A stretch of 64,000 nucleotides of DNA from JAICMB01 sp035295125. Lineage in GTDB: Bacteria; Acidobacteriota; Terriglobia; Bryobacterales; Bryobacteraceae. The notes below the pieces were generated by a model that saw only the letters and a list, made by a program, of their open reading frames with translations, ran no database searches and was not told the DNA's origin. The translations under genes were made by a program, and so were the position numbers. Positions within the stretch are counted from its first letter, which is position 1, and the number at the start of each line of letters is the position of its first letter. The DNA lies in contig DATGJP010000072.1 of assembly GCA_035295125.1 (NCBI GenBank), positions 86,142 through 150,141 of the forward strand, in the 5' to 3' direction. Of this stretch, positions 42,701 through 51,457 are shown piece by piece.

Positions 42701-45700
42701 CAGGGTCGCGCTCTGCCCGGCAGAAATGCTCGACGGTGAGGAGGCGAAACCAAGGATCACAGGGGCAGTCGGCGTGGACGTGCCGCTGCCGAACTTTCCG
42801 AACTGGTCGCTCGATTCTCCGTTCCCAATCGCGCCGATATTGCCGCCGGACCCGTCTTGAGGATCCCCCGCCCCTATCAAAGGACTGCCGGGAGCCGGCG
42901 TGTACATCGTGCGGTAGGTCGCCAGAACATCCGAGACTGTTTTTGTACGGGCCCAGATATCCTGCGGCGCAAACGGGAATGGCAGCGCGGTGGGCGCGGT
43001 GAACTTTGGATTCATGTGGCCGTTGAAGCCGCCGAGATCGTGCAGTCCGTAGCCGCCCGAGCCCGGCGCCTTCCCCACCACGCCCAATCCATAGTTAGTC
43101 TGGTTGGGTGCGTCCGGATTGTAGAAATCGTTGTAGTCGGCGTAGCGGAGACGCTGCAGCGGAGGATTCGTCGATTCACCGAAATCGCCGGTGAGGGTCG
43201 GCATGTCGGCGGAAGACTCAAAGTTGTAGAACACATTGTTTCGCAGACTCCCGATGAAAGCGCCACTGAGAACGGTTACGGGACTCCCGGAGAAATTCAT
43301 GAACGTGCCGCCGCCGTCCATGGTGTTGTTATTGAACTGGACGTTGTCCGCGTTGTACATCACACGCAGCCCGGTCCCGGGGCTGTAGAACGTCTGGCTC
43401 ACCGTGAACGTGATCACGTTGTGATGCATGTTGGTGTTCGGCATCGGACCCTGAATGATCTGATCCGAGTTGCCGCTGGCATCGATCAGGTTGTATCGCA
43501 GTTCGCCGCCCATTCCGCGCACCGGCCATGACGAACTGCGGATCACATTGTGTTCCACCAGGAATCCGTCGCCGTCGAGTTGGAAGTTGTCCCCTTGCGA
43601 GAACCGGTGCGGGTAGTTGTGCTGGCTGTAGTTGCCGCGCAACACCATGCTTGTGGAGTTCTCCACCGTGAAACCGCAACGAACGCCGATCAGCACGTTG
43701 CTCTCAGCGTCAGTACTGCCGCCGATCAGCCAGTTCAGGGTGTCATGGAAAGAAACAGTGGAGAGTCCAACGTTGTTGCCCTGGAAGAGTTTCTGGGCCG
43801 ACGAATTTCCCGAAAGATCCAGCACGGGCAGCGTTTCACCGCTATACGCTATCGGAAGCGAAGTCACGGGCACCAGAGTGTTCTCGCGGAACTCGGTGTT
43901 CTTTACCACGAGTTGCGCCGTGTCGTTCGCTGCGAGCGAGACTGTGCCGAAACTCTCGAACACGCTGCCGGTCACCTGTATAGAGCCTGTCCCGTTCACC
44001 GTGACGTCGAACGACCGGTTGGTATCCGTGCCCAGATTGCGAATGTCGCAGAAGCTGATGTTCAACGACCCGGTGAAACCGATGGCGGAACGGATCTGAA
44101 AACCGTTGCCGTTAATCGTGCAGTGATTATCGGGCGTCCCGGCGTAGGTCGCGTTCTGAGATCCCGACAATACTACATCGCCGGCCAGGTTGAACACCGG
44201 GCCCGTGGACGCGGCGGGGTTGTCAACGAAGACGGTTACCGGGAAACTGGTTACTGCCTTTCCGCCCGATATGATCCGCGTCGTGATGGAATACATGCCC
44301 GCGGCCACGTTGCTCACAGTGAGCGGGAAATATCCGTTCCGCGCGCCGCTTCCTGTGAAAGTCCCGACGGACTGCCCATTCATCAGGTAAGTCACCGTGA
44401 TGGCGTCAGGATCATTGGTGGCATTGGGATCGTAAGGATCGGCGTAGATGCGAATCATTGCGGGCGCGGTGAAATGCATTCCGGAAATCGGGCTCTGCAC
44501 CACGACATATGCCCCATCCGACTGTCTGGGCACAGGCGGCAGAGTGGTCGTCGTCTGCGGGTTGATTTGTATGGCGGCGCTGCCGCTCTTGGTGGCATCG
44601 GCCACGGAGGTCGCGGTCACCGAGAAACTGCCAGTGTTTTGGCCGGCGGTGTAGAGACCGGTCGTGGAAACCGTTCCCCCCGTAGCGGTCCAGGTGACCG
44701 CCGTATTCGAGGTGCCGGTGACGGTTGCGGAGAATTGCTTGGTCTGCCCCGGCTGAAGCGAAGCGCTGGTTGGCGAAACCGTAACGGAAACAGGCGCGGC
44801 CGTGATCGTCACGCTCGCGGATCCGGACTTCGTGGGATCTGCGACGGAGGTCGCGGTAACCGTGAAGCTGCCCGCAGTCGATCCCGCTGTGAAGAGTCCG
44901 CTGGTGGAGATCGTTCCGCCTGTCGCAGTCCAGGTGACCGCCGTATTCGAGGTGCCGGTGACGGTTGCGGAGAATTGCTTGGTCTGCCCCGGCTGGAGAG
45001 AAGCGCTGGTGGGCGAAACCGCAACGGAAATTGGCGCAGGTGTAATCGTCACGCTCGCGGATCCGGACTTGGTGGGATCAGCAACGGAGGTCGCGGTAAC
45101 AGTGAAGCTACCCGCAGTCGATCCCGCGGTGAAGAGGCCGCCAGTTGTAATCGTCCCGCCCGTACCGGTCCAGGTGACCGCGGTATTTGAACTACCGGTC
45201 ACTGTCGCCGTGAACTGCTTAGTCTGCGCCGACTGAAGAGAAGCGCTGGCGGGCGAAACCGTAACACTCACCGGGGTCGCCGGCTGGATGGTGACTTGGG
45301 CCGTTCCGGACTTGGTAGTGTCCGCGACGGAGGTCGCGGTAACAGTGAAGCTGCCCGCCGTCGATCCCGCGGTGAAGAGGCCGCCTGTCGTAATGGTGCC
45401 GCCCGTAGCGGTCCAGGTGACCGCGGTATTTGAACTACCGGTCACTGTCGCCGTGAACTGCTTTGACTGGCCCGGCTGGACCGTCGCGCTGGTCGGCGCA
45501 ACCGTGAGCTGAACGCCAGTCGAACCTGCAACCACAATAGTCAGCACAGGACGCCATTTTGCCGTTCCGGTTGTAGCCAGAACATTCACCGTGTCATCAG
45601 TGAGGGCATTGATCAGCATGATGCCCTGGTTGGCGGTGGGAGAATCGATCCAGGACTGCACAACATCCCGATCGAGTGGAATGTTCAGCTTCTGATTGCC

Positions 45701-46216
45701 GACCGGGTGCAGAGCAGGGACCTGGAATGTCTTTCCGGCAACCGAATCGGCTCCCAGAGAAGAAGCGCCGGGCGAAGCCCAGTCGTGCGATGCATCGCGA
45801 TGGATCCACCCAATGTTGTTCGATGACGGGTCCCAACTGTTCTTCAAGTAATATCCAGTGATATTACCGGTCCCCGCGCCCCAGTAATCGAAGCCGAGAC
45901 TCAGCGTGGCGGACACCACGCTGGATCCCGCCGGAACCGTCAACCCTCCGAATTTGAGCAGGTATCTAGCCGTATACCCGCTGGCGCCGCTGACGGTATA
46001 GACGCCGAGTTCCGATCCGCCCGTCCAGCGGACCCCGTTTCCGCCGTTCGACGAAGCATACTGCGTGTTGATGGAAAAGTCCTTGGCGCCCGAGTATCCG
46101 TTCGCGCCATCTTGAAATGAGAAGGCCGTGTCGGCGTGCAAAACCGCCGCGGTGAGGAGCGCGAAACTCATACATCTCGCGGCCGCACCATTATTAAACA
46201 CACCTCGAGTGTTCAT
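39719..46216 (-). CDS. Giant secreted multidomain protein: Ig-like repeats, beta-helix, heparinase II/III-like C-terminal part
   Basis: A predicted extracellular protein of 2165 residues. The start at 46216 has GGAGGGAG upstream and a signal peptide; the frame's earlier in-frame codon is rejected. Order: a DNRLRE/CBM96-like beta-sandwich (about 30-220), four Ig-like BIG_2-type modules of about 80 residues (SVTVSPTSASLQPGQTKQF type), a right-handed beta-helix region (about 560-1040), three more Ig-like modules (one of a different type), and a C-terminal part of about 750 residues starting HPRIILDTATLATLR with alpha/alpha-toroid and heparinase II/III-like features (for example EGYEGSGYHDALMPLG, GNYYAGYYAAKCYAAL, HEAFDKGSLAIER). 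It probably degrades an acidic or complex polysaccharide outside the cell. The C-terminal catalytic assignment rests on pattern resemblance only. Confidence 0.8.
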   Translation of the reverse strand: MNTRGVFNNGAAARCMSFALLTAAVLHADTAFSFQDGANGYSGAKDFSINTQYASSNGGNGVRWTGGSELGVYTVSGASGYTARYLLKFGGLTVPAGSSVVSATLSLGFDYWGAGTGNITGYYLKNSWDPSSNNIGWIHRDASHDWASPGASSLGADSVAGKTFQVPALHPVGNQKLNIPLDRDVVQSWIDSPTANQGIMLINALTDDTVNVLATTGTAKWRPVLTIVVAGSTGVQLTVAPTSATVQPGQSKQFTATVTGSSNTAVTWTATGGTITTGGLFTAGSTAGSFTVTATSVADTTKSGTAQVTIQPATPVSVTVSPASASLQSAQTKQFTATVTGSSNTAVTWTGTGGTITTGGLFTAGSTAGSFTVTATSVADPTKSGSASVTITPAPISVAVSPTSASLQPGQTKQFSATVTGTSNTAVTWTATGGTISTSGLFTAGSTAGSFTVTATSVADPTKSGSASVTITAAPVSVTVSPTSASLQPGQTKQFSATVTGTSNTAVTWTATGGTVSTTGLYTAGQNTGSFSVTATSVADATKSGSAAIQINPQTTTTLPPVPRQSDGAYVVVQSPISGMHFTAPAMIRIYADPYDPNATNDPDAITVTYLMNGQSVGTFTGSGARNGYFPLTVSNVAAGMYSITTRIISGGKAVTSFPVTVFVDNPAASTGPVFNLAGDVVLSGSQNATYAGTPDNHCTINGNGFQIRSAIGFTGSLNISFCDIRNLGTDTNRSFDVTVNGTGSIQVTGSVFESFGTVSLAANDTAQLVVKNTEFRENTLVPVTSLPIAYSGETLPVLDLSGNSSAQKLFQGNNVGLSTVSFHDTLNWLIGGSTDAESNVLIGVRCGFTVENSTSMVLRGNYSQHNYPHRFSQGDNFQLDGDGFLVEHNVIRSSSWPVRGMGGELRYNLIDASGNSDQIIQGPMPNTNMHHNVITFTVSQTFYSPGTGLRVMYNADNVQFNNNTMDGGGTFMNFSGSPVTVLSGAFIGSLRNNVFYNFESSADMPTLTGDFGESTNPPLQRLRYADYNDFYNPDAPNQTNYGLGVVGKAPGSGGYGLHDLGGFNGHMNPKFTAPTALPFPFAPQDIWARTKTVSDVLATYRTMYTPAPGSPLIGAGDPQDGSGGNIGAIGNGESSDQFGKFGSGTSTPTAPVILGFASSPSSISAGQSATLTWSVTGATSLSIAPSVGPVTGTSVSVSPTQTTPYTLTATNAAGSTTAMTTVTISTGGTPVSVTVSPTSASLTPGATRQFSATVTGTTNTAVTWSATGGTVSSSGLYTAGSTPGSFSITATSAQDTSKSAAAPITITTAPTITVTINPPGASLFTASTQQFSATVSNASNTAVTWTAAGGTISTAGLYTAGSAAGSFSVTATSVQDTTKSATVTVTVSVPTTGGAHPRIILDTATLATLRSRMSANTTEWSRLKATCDSYTGGTAQFINGNDYIDRPNIGEGYEGSGYHDALMPLGLCYQTIRASDPTTAAKYAAAAVSILMAMSDPANQTADDCNCQVPLRDFGYGIRFFGVTMALGYDWFHDVLTPAQLSQLRTALNNWINGFENNPNSNFEYTHPQGNYYAGYYAAKCYAALAVQGDDPIGDTWWNAWYNHEHLSRVVPYYQANLAGGGWTEGYSQYGILATRNQSLPALAVKTAKGIDLINTGNSQTAYTYPVDNPRWLMSFTWPTRDMIDDRGELYSTGDPNIWPGTGVVDTYRFSAGILQMVGDPMAPMMHKYARDAKAALDNLGVGDSTEWVDFLFWDPNAPETSDYSSLPSSYLAPGMGGVTARSDWSTSATFLSFVAGPYINNPGAGHEAFDKGSLAIERNRNPLLVNADAWLTHDPNGDPGWSLTFDDRYGNWSASHNIGNRILYNTFQVRQLDSSGNLVAPYGQSAAQRSDGVRTKVGEFEDGGSYVLAVGQFLGDMYYPFHNPDTGQPTICPGANSAVTSLTREVLYLRPSQFIVYDRSTTCDASLDQYLAFHFAANPVEVTPPAVGLHRFDVNTGLFAGSMTTILPANASITTSTQFSSDTRTWNKVWREEIRPTDAKTASRRWLTVFDLAPSASQVANATSVPVNGGAVGVLLQSAAGNSVVLSSSALDGTGISGSISYTVPAAQTLHIITDLGVSVGYSVSVISSGGSQVVTLAPGGTSMTTANGVLSFQVSAQGQITH
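44541..45520 (-). repeat. Tandem 240-bp coding repeats (Ig-like modules)
   Basis: Four adjacent copies with a period of 240 bp (aligned at 44581, 44821 and 45061; the last step is 246 bp), in frame within the giant secreted protein. Neighbouring copies are nearly identical at DNA level in long stretches, which points to recent duplication or gene conversion. Two further copies of the module lie near 42050-42500. Confidence 0.8.
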
Positions 46217-46747
46217 TCTTGATCTCCCTCCACTTTTTGTCAGGGCCGCTCGCTGCGTGAGGCTGCTCGCCGCGTAGTGAGCCTGTCGAATCGCAATGTG
46301 ACGATTGCGTTTCGTCACTGCGCGCCTTATCTGGCGCTTTGTGCTCTCTGGCTCCTAAATCTTAAAGGAAATGCGACTAATTTGTCAACGATTAACACAT
46401 AAATGGTTTCATACAGCAACATTGCCTACCGCGGCACGAAATTTCACCTTAGGAGACTTGGGTAGAAATCGCGCATGCTGACTGCTTGCCCCATTCGGCA
46501 GCGCAGGCGCTTTCGCCTGCTGCGCGCTACTTTCCGGGTGCTTTACTACGAGTGTCTGGAGCCACCCGCGCATGCAGGCTGTGTTCCACAACTCAGCCAC
46601 GTGCAGTCAGCGGATAGCCCGATTAATAGTAAAATAATGGGATTTCAGCCCACACGGGCAGATCATCGGCTATACGGTCAACCCCCCATCCTCCCGCGTG
46701 CGAGACTATTTAAATAGTGGCGTTCAGTTGCAATAGTTCTACAAAAT
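46217..46747. other. Intergenic region upstream of the giant gene
   Basis: No convincing gene. It has the ribosome site and probable promoter region of the minus-strand gene (an AT-rich patch near 46360-46420), and an imperfect hairpin near 46500-46524 (GCGCAGGCG, CTTT, CGCCTGCTGCGC with a 3-base bulge). Confidence 0.45.
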
Positions 46748-47042
46748 ATGTCGACTCGTGCCGGCTTTTTCAACAATCTGCTGATAACCGAAGAAAACAG
46801 CGGGATGCAGGCGCCGGTATTGGGGTTCGTGCCGGAGTCGCCACCGCGAAAAACTGCGGCTCCCGAACGGCCGGTCGGTGCTGTCGCCCCACCAACCACT
46901 GACTTGGACTAGAATTGGTGAATTGGCGGTGAATGGTGACTTGGCGGCCCGCGTTGTGGAAGACCCGTCGTGGAGGCGAGGAATCGCACGCCCTGACGCG
47001 CTCCTCAACGTCAGTCAAAGAGACTACCTCTATATTCGATGA
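46748..47042 (+). pseudogene. Possible frameshifted small gene
   Basis: From ATG 46748 a 54-codon frame with GC-rich third positions (MSTRAGFFNN ... APERPVGAVAPP) ends at 46912. A second, +1-shifted frame continues from about 46890 to a stop at 47042 with strongly coding-like composition (GELAVNGDLAARVVEDPSW, RPDALLNVSQRDYLYIR). Joined, they would give a Pro-rich protein of about 95 residues. No family is recognised and a sequencing error is possible. It ends 20 bp before the next gene's ATG. Confidence 0.35.
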
Positions 47043-47062
47043 CTAGAGAAGGAGATCTGCAT

Positions 47063-48214
47063 ATGCCGAATCGATTTGCATACCTGGGCTGTTCGCTCCT
47101 GTTGGCGCTCGTAATCCCCGTGTCGGGCCAAACGCAGCAGGAAAAGAAAACGCCCGTCCCTAAGGCCGCAACCGCGGGCAAGTATAACCCGCCCCGCACA
47201 TCGGACGGTCATCCGGATCTGTCCGGCACCTACGACGCCGCGACACTCACTCCACTCGAACGAATGCCCGGCACTCCCGCGGTCATGACGAAGGAGGAGG
47301 CGGCCAAACAGGAAGCGATTGCGGCTTCTCTCAAGCGCGAGGGCGACAAATCCCTGGAAGGCAATCGGGCAGCGCCTCCGAAGGGCGGCGATGGTTCGCC
47401 TGGTCCCGCCGGCAACGTCGGGGGTTACAACAGCGGCTGGCTCGATCCCGGTTCCACCTTCAACGTCGTCGACGGTCAGATCCGTGCCTCCATCGTCGTC
47501 GATCCGCCGGAAGGCAAGGTGCCCCCGCTCGTATCGGGTGCGGCACAGCGGGGAGCGTCATCCTATATCCTGCCGGGCGGCGTTGGCCTCTTGAAGGTCC
47601 TCCTCACGCCGCGTCCAACATCCGACGCGACGGAAAGCAACGACCCCGGGCTCGAGAAAGTTCCCGGCATTTATGACGATCCCGAGCGCCGGCCGCTTGC
47701 CGAGCGCTGCCTGCTGGGTTTCGGCTCCACTTCCGGACCGCCCATGCTGCCGGACTATTTTTACAACAACCTCCATCAGATTGTTCAGACTCCCGACCGC
47801 GTCCTGATCCTCACTGAGATGGTCCACGATGTCAGGGTGGTGCGAATGAACGGCCAGCATCTTCCGAGCAACATCCGTCTGTGGTTCGGGGATTCGGTGG
47901 GTCACTGGGAAGGCGATACGCTCGTGGTGGACACCACCAATTTCTCCGACAAGACCAGTTTCCGTGGATCTACGCCGGATTTACACGTGATTGAGCGCTT
48001 CACGCGGCTGGACGCTCACACCTTGCTTTATCGCTTCACGATCGACGATCCGAAGACCTGGACCAAGCCCTGGACGGGCGAATATAGCTGGCCGGAAGCG
48101 CATGGGCCGATCTATGAATATGCCTGTCACGAAGGGAATTACGCGCTCGGAGACATCCTGAAGGGTGCACGTCTGCGTGAGCAGGAAGAAGCGGCTAAGA
48201 CCGGCGGAAAGTAA
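47063..48214 (+). CDS. Exported hypothetical protein, common in Acidobacteriota
   Basis: A 383-residue protein. AAGGAG lies 8 bp upstream of the ATG, and a signal peptide ends near PVSGQ. Typical motifs of this widespread uncharacterised secreted family are SDGHPDLSGTYD, RPLAERCLLGF, YFYNNLHQIVQTPDRVLILTEM, RLWFGDSVGHWEGDTLVVDTTNFSDK, VIERFTR and the end YEYACHEGNYALGDILKGAR. I know these as hypothetical proteins without an assigned function. It is convergent with 48222-48863 (7 bp between stops). Confidence 0.8.
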   Translation: MPNRFAYLGCSLLLALVIPVSGQTQQEKKTPVPKAATAGKYNPPRTSDGHPDLSGTYDAATLTPLERMPGTPAVMTKEEAAKQEAIAASLKREGDKSLEGNRAAPPKGGDGSPGPAGNVGGYNSGWLDPGSTFNVVDGQIRASIVVDPPEGKVPPLVSGAAQRGASSYILPGGVGLLKVLLTPRPTSDATESNDPGLEKVPGIYDDPERRPLAERCLLGFGSTSGPPMLPDYFYNNLHQIVQTPDRVLILTEMVHDVRVVRMNGQHLPSNIRLWFGDSVGHWEGDTLVVDTTNFSDKTSFRGSTPDLHVIERFTRLDAHTLLYRFTIDDPKTWTKPWTGEYSWPEAHGPIYEYACHEGNYALGDILKGARLREQEEAAKTGGK

Positions 48215-48221
48215 CTGCTAA

Positions 48222-48863
48222 TCAATGGGGTGGGCGTAAATACAGTACGCCCGCCGGCCACGCCCCGGGGTGGGCAAGGAAGCCCACCTTGGCCGACGTT
48301 TTTATGTGATTCTTCTGGCCGGCTTGAGTGATCTCCGGTCCATTCTCTTCCAACAGGTGAGCCGGGCGATTCGCCGGACGAACGATTGCAATGTGTCCTG
48401 GCCGATGTGGGTCGGAACTCTCGTAAAGAATCAGGACCAGGTTCCCACGGTTCGCTAGCGACTGCGCCTGTTGCGCGCCCCTCACCGGCCGCCAACCGCC
48501 CTGCCTTCCCGCCGGCGAGCGAAACCATTCCGCCTGCGCATTGGCAAGCAGGACCTGGCCGTGATCAGGCGGGCGCAGCATGTACACTCCCACTCGCTTC
48601 CCAACCGCGGCGGCGAATGCGCTGCAATGTGTCGACCTGCCGGGCCCGTCGTAGTCTGGTCCTTTGTCCGGTTCGCCCGTCTCCCAGTTGACGTGTTCAT
48701 GTGCGAGCCATAATGACTCGACATTCATACCATCCAGGACTGACAGTAGCCGCCGGCCTCGCTCCGTGATCGGCCCGCAACACAATTCGGTCGAGCGGGC
48801 CGGACGCATGGCTCCCTGCACGGCCACCAGCATGATCAAAAGCCCGAGTCTTGGAGCCCGCAT
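48222..48863 (-). CDS. Exported papain-like (NlpC/P60 or CHAP-like) cysteine peptidase, putative
   Basis: A 213-residue protein with a signal peptide. The catalytic pair of a papain-like fold is visible: Cys80 in STHCSAFAAAV and His157 in GHIAIVRP, with a polar third residue likely in ENGPEITQAG (about 174-182). The end (about 190-213) continues the domain. Such enzymes often cut peptidoglycan peptides. The start at 48863 is chosen because the signal peptide begins there; the gene follows the acyl-CoA dehydrogenase with a 2-bp gap, probably as an operon, though the functional link is unclear. Confidence 0.7.
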   Translation of the reverse strand: MRAPRLGLLIMLVAVQGAMRPARSTELCCGPITERGRRLLSVLDGMNVESLWLAHEHVNWETGEPDKGPDYDGPGRSTHCSAFAAAVGKRVGVYMLRPPDHGQVLLANAQAEWFRSPAGRQGGWRPVRGAQQAQSLANRGNLVLILYESSDPHRPGHIAIVRPANRPAHLLEENGPEITQAGQKNHIKTSAKVGFLAHPGAWPAGVLYLRPPH

Positions 48864-48865
48864 GG

Positions 48866-50032
48866 TCACAACGAGCGGGCGATCAGTTCCTTCATGATTT
48901 CGTTCGTTCCGGCATAGATTCTTTGCACTCGGCTGTCGGTCCACATGCGAGCAATTGGGTATTCCATCATGTAGCCGTATCCGCCGTGCAACTGCACGCA
49001 CTCGTCGATAATGTCGCATTCCCGGTCGGTGAGCCAGTATTTGGCCATCGCTGCTGTCGCAGTGTCCAGCTTGCCTTCGATAAGACGCTCAATGCAACTG
49101 TCCAGAAAAACCCGCATGATGTGGGCTTGCGCTTTGCATTCCGCCAGCTTGAATCGAGTGTTCTGGAAATCGATCAACTTTTTGCCGAACGCGGCGCGCT
49201 CCTTGCAATGCTTCGTGGTGATGGCCACAGCCTGCTCCGTTGTCGCCGTCGCGCCGACCGATACGCCCATCCGTTCGTACGGCAACTGCTCCATCATCTG
49301 GTAGAAACCACGCCCCTCCTCGCCCCCCAGAAGATTCTGTGCCGGCACCCGAACGTCGTCGAAGAACAACTCGCAGGTGTCCTGCCCATGCATGCCGATC
49401 TTTTCCAACGTGCGGCCGACCCGATAACCCGCGAGATCCCTGGCCTCCACCACGACCAAAGAGATGCCCTTGGCGCCCGCAAGGGCCTCGCCTGTTTTTA
49501 CGGCCAGCACGATCAGGTTCGTATGCCAGCCATTGGTGATGAACGTCTTCGACCCATTGATCACAAGGCACTCACCCTGACGCCGGGCGACAGTTTTGAT
49601 GTTCTGGAGGTCGGACCCCGCTACCGGCTCCGTCATAGCGATCGAACCGATCAATTCGCCTTTCGCCATTCGTGGAAGCCAATACGCCTTCTGGTCCTCG
49701 TTTCCGTAGTCGAGAATATAGTGCGCCGCGATGCTGTGCACACCGTGTCCGAAGTGCACGCCGCCATAGCACAGCTCCTCGGTGACTACCGCTTCGTATC
49801 CATAATTTCCGCCGCCGCCGCCGTATTCCTCAGGAACGTCGGTCAACAGAATGCCGACTTCTCCGGCCCGTGTCCATGCTTCCGCATCCACGCGGTGTTG
49901 CTCGCGCCAGCGTGCTTCATGCGGAACAAATTCTTCCTGGACGAAGCGCTTCACGGTCTTGCGGAAGAGCTGGATCTCGTCATTGATCCAAGGAGACACA
50001 TAGGGGTGCGACGTCTGCTGTGGTCTGGACAT
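48866..50032 (-). CDS. Acyl-CoA dehydrogenase
   Basis: A 388-residue FAD enzyme of the acyl-CoA dehydrogenase family that oxidises acyl-CoA to enoyl-CoA. FAD-binding segments are IAMTEPVAGSD, GSKTFITNG and the C-terminal RIYAGTNEIMKE. The usual MCAD catalytic glutamate at the end of the chain is Ala here (RIYAGT), but Glu253 in PYERMG occupies the alternative catalytic position used by long-chain and isovaleryl-type enzymes. The substrate is probably long or branched acyl-CoA. It is first in an operon with the papain-like peptidase gene. Confidence 0.93.
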   Translation of the reverse strand: MSRPQQTSHPYVSPWINDEIQLFRKTVKRFVQEEFVPHEARWREQHRVDAEAWTRAGEVGILLTDVPEEYGGGGGNYGYEAVVTEELCYGGVHFGHGVHSIAAHYILDYGNEDQKAYWLPRMAKGELIGSIAMTEPVAGSDLQNIKTVARRQGECLVINGSKTFITNGWHTNLIVLAVKTGEALAGAKGISLVVVEARDLAGYRVGRTLEKIGMHGQDTCELFFDDVRVPAQNLLGGEEGRGFYQMMEQLPYERMGVSVGATATTEQAVAITTKHCKERAAFGKKLIDFQNTRFKLAECKAQAHIMRVFLDSCIERLIEGKLDTATAAMAKYWLTDRECDIIDECVQLHGGYGYMMEYPIARMWTDSRVQRIYAGTNEIMKELIARSL

Positions 50033-50200
50033 TTTTATACATTGTATGCAAGGAATGGGCTGCGCGGCACACCTTTCTGGTAGCGTCTGCCAAATCGCCC
50101 CTGTCCGGCGAGAACACGCTCTTGCGCCTCAGGGCGTCGGGGACCCCAACTTTCTTCGCTAAATTCTCACGGCGGGCACGCTTATCTCGTTAGGAAGGCG

Positions 50201-51361
50201 GTGCTGCGTACTCAGCAGCCGATGCCATCCAGGAGAAATCTATTGCCTGAACAGACGTACTCTACACGTGTTTTCGCCCTGTTGCCTGTGGCAGCGATCG
50301 GGCTGTTGCTAGCCGGATATGCCGTGGCCGCCGAAGACGAATCCAGCATCGTCAAAGACTCAATTCAAGTCACGGCGTTTACTTTCAACGTCTACCACAA
50401 GAGCTTCGACACCTGGAGTTGGGCGCCGAAATTAGATTTTCGGGTCAATGGGCCGATCGCAAGCGGGAGCCAGCTCTATGCGGAGTTCAATATCCCCGGC
50501 AGCGCGCCTGTTAAATTCGATTGCAAGACCGGACAGATCCAGAAGGGCCATCGCTGGAAGACCGAATGCGGCGCTCGCGATGTTCCGGAAGACAAAGGAA
50601 CCACCTACACGGGAAATGTCGACTTTTCGATTCACATGCGTAACGAGCTGGCGAACACGGATGCAACGCTGTTCACAGGTAAGATGAAAGTCGCCAAGGT
50701 GCACTCGAACGAGCATGGTCCGAAGGTGGCCAATCACTTCGTTTATTACGTGGATCAGGATTGGAACCTGCCGATCGGCTACGTCTACCTGACGCCGGAT
50801 TCGGTGACGAAGTGGCAACGCCCGACCTTCGGCGCTGCATTCTGGTTTCGAGGTGACGTCTTGGGCTTCGAGCCGCATCTGTTCTACCAGGGGAAGGAAG
50901 TGGGCCAGATGTTCCTGGGGAACATGGAAATGGGTAAGGCAAGTTGCTCCACCACGGAAGTCGAGGACAACACCTCGCAGTTTGTGGATGATTCGCTACC
51001 CCAGAAGGCACGCTGGGCGCGAATGTCCTGTTCCTTCCCTAACGTAGTCGGGTGGGACAAGACCGGGGAGAACATTTCGATACCGGGCCAGAAAGGTTCC
51101 CGGCATCTTTTCAGCGCGAATCCTGGCGACTACGAACTCAAGGTGCTCTGGAAGGGTCATCTTGCCCGATCGATCAAATTCACGGTCGGCCCGGAAGGAA
51201 AATTCGACAACGGCATCGCCTCGTCGAACAAGCTAGGGACCGATCGCGTCGTGGTTCCGGTGCAGATTATCGGCGATCAGGACGGCAATTGGAACCGCAC
51301 GGCGTGGAAGACCGACGCTTTCTATAGCAATCCGCTCGCGGGCTTCACGGCCGCACCGTAG
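50201..51361 (+). CDS. Exported hypothetical protein
   Basis: A 386-residue secreted protein with a signal peptide ending near GYAVAA. The body is beta-rich (FTFNVYHKSFDTWSWAPKLDFRVNGPI; GDYELKVLWKGHLARSIKFTVGPEGKFD) with two Ig-like stretches and a central region with paired Cys residues. I do not recognise a named family, although similar proteins occur in Acidobacteriota. The GTG at 50201 has AGGAAGG upstream; an ATG at 50222 is an alternative without a ribosome site. Confidence 0.7.
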   Translation: MLRTQQPMPSRRNLLPEQTYSTRVFALLPVAAIGLLLAGYAVAAEDESSIVKDSIQVTAFTFNVYHKSFDTWSWAPKLDFRVNGPIASGSQLYAEFNIPGSAPVKFDCKTGQIQKGHRWKTECGARDVPEDKGTTYTGNVDFSIHMRNELANTDATLFTGKMKVAKVHSNEHGPKVANHFVYYVDQDWNLPIGYVYLTPDSVTKWQRPTFGAAFWFRGDVLGFEPHLFYQGKEVGQMFLGNMEMGKASCSTTEVEDNTSQFVDDSLPQKARWARMSCSFPNVVGWDKTGENISIPGQKGSRHLFSANPGDYELKVLWKGHLARSIKFTVGPEGKFDNGIASSNKLGTDRVVVPVQIIGDQDGNWNRTAWKTDAFYSNPLAGFTAAP

Positions 51362-51457
51362 ACAGCAGGTCCGGGCTCGCACTCGCGCCAGGTCATTGAC
51401 GCCGGCCGAGGTCCGGCCTCACAATGGGCGAATGGCATCCGTGCCTCAGTATTCGTT

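Noticed and set aside
41033..42739. 568-residue plus-strand frame
   Set aside because: It is antisense to the giant secreted protein, rich in Arg and Gly with no family pattern. It is a shadow of the GC-rich coding strand.
43550..45190. 546-residue plus-strand frame
   Set aside because: Also antisense to the giant protein, and its repetition mirrors the Ig repeats.
48252..48300. Palindromic sequence within the end of the papain-like peptidase gene
   Set aside because: It looks like an intergenic hairpin, but the encoded end (KVGFLAHPGAW ... VLYLRPP) fits the peptidase family, so the gene end is kept.
48850..50083. 410-residue plus-strand frame opposite the acyl-CoA dehydrogenase
   Set aside because: It is the complement of a clear enzyme gene and shows no domain of its own.
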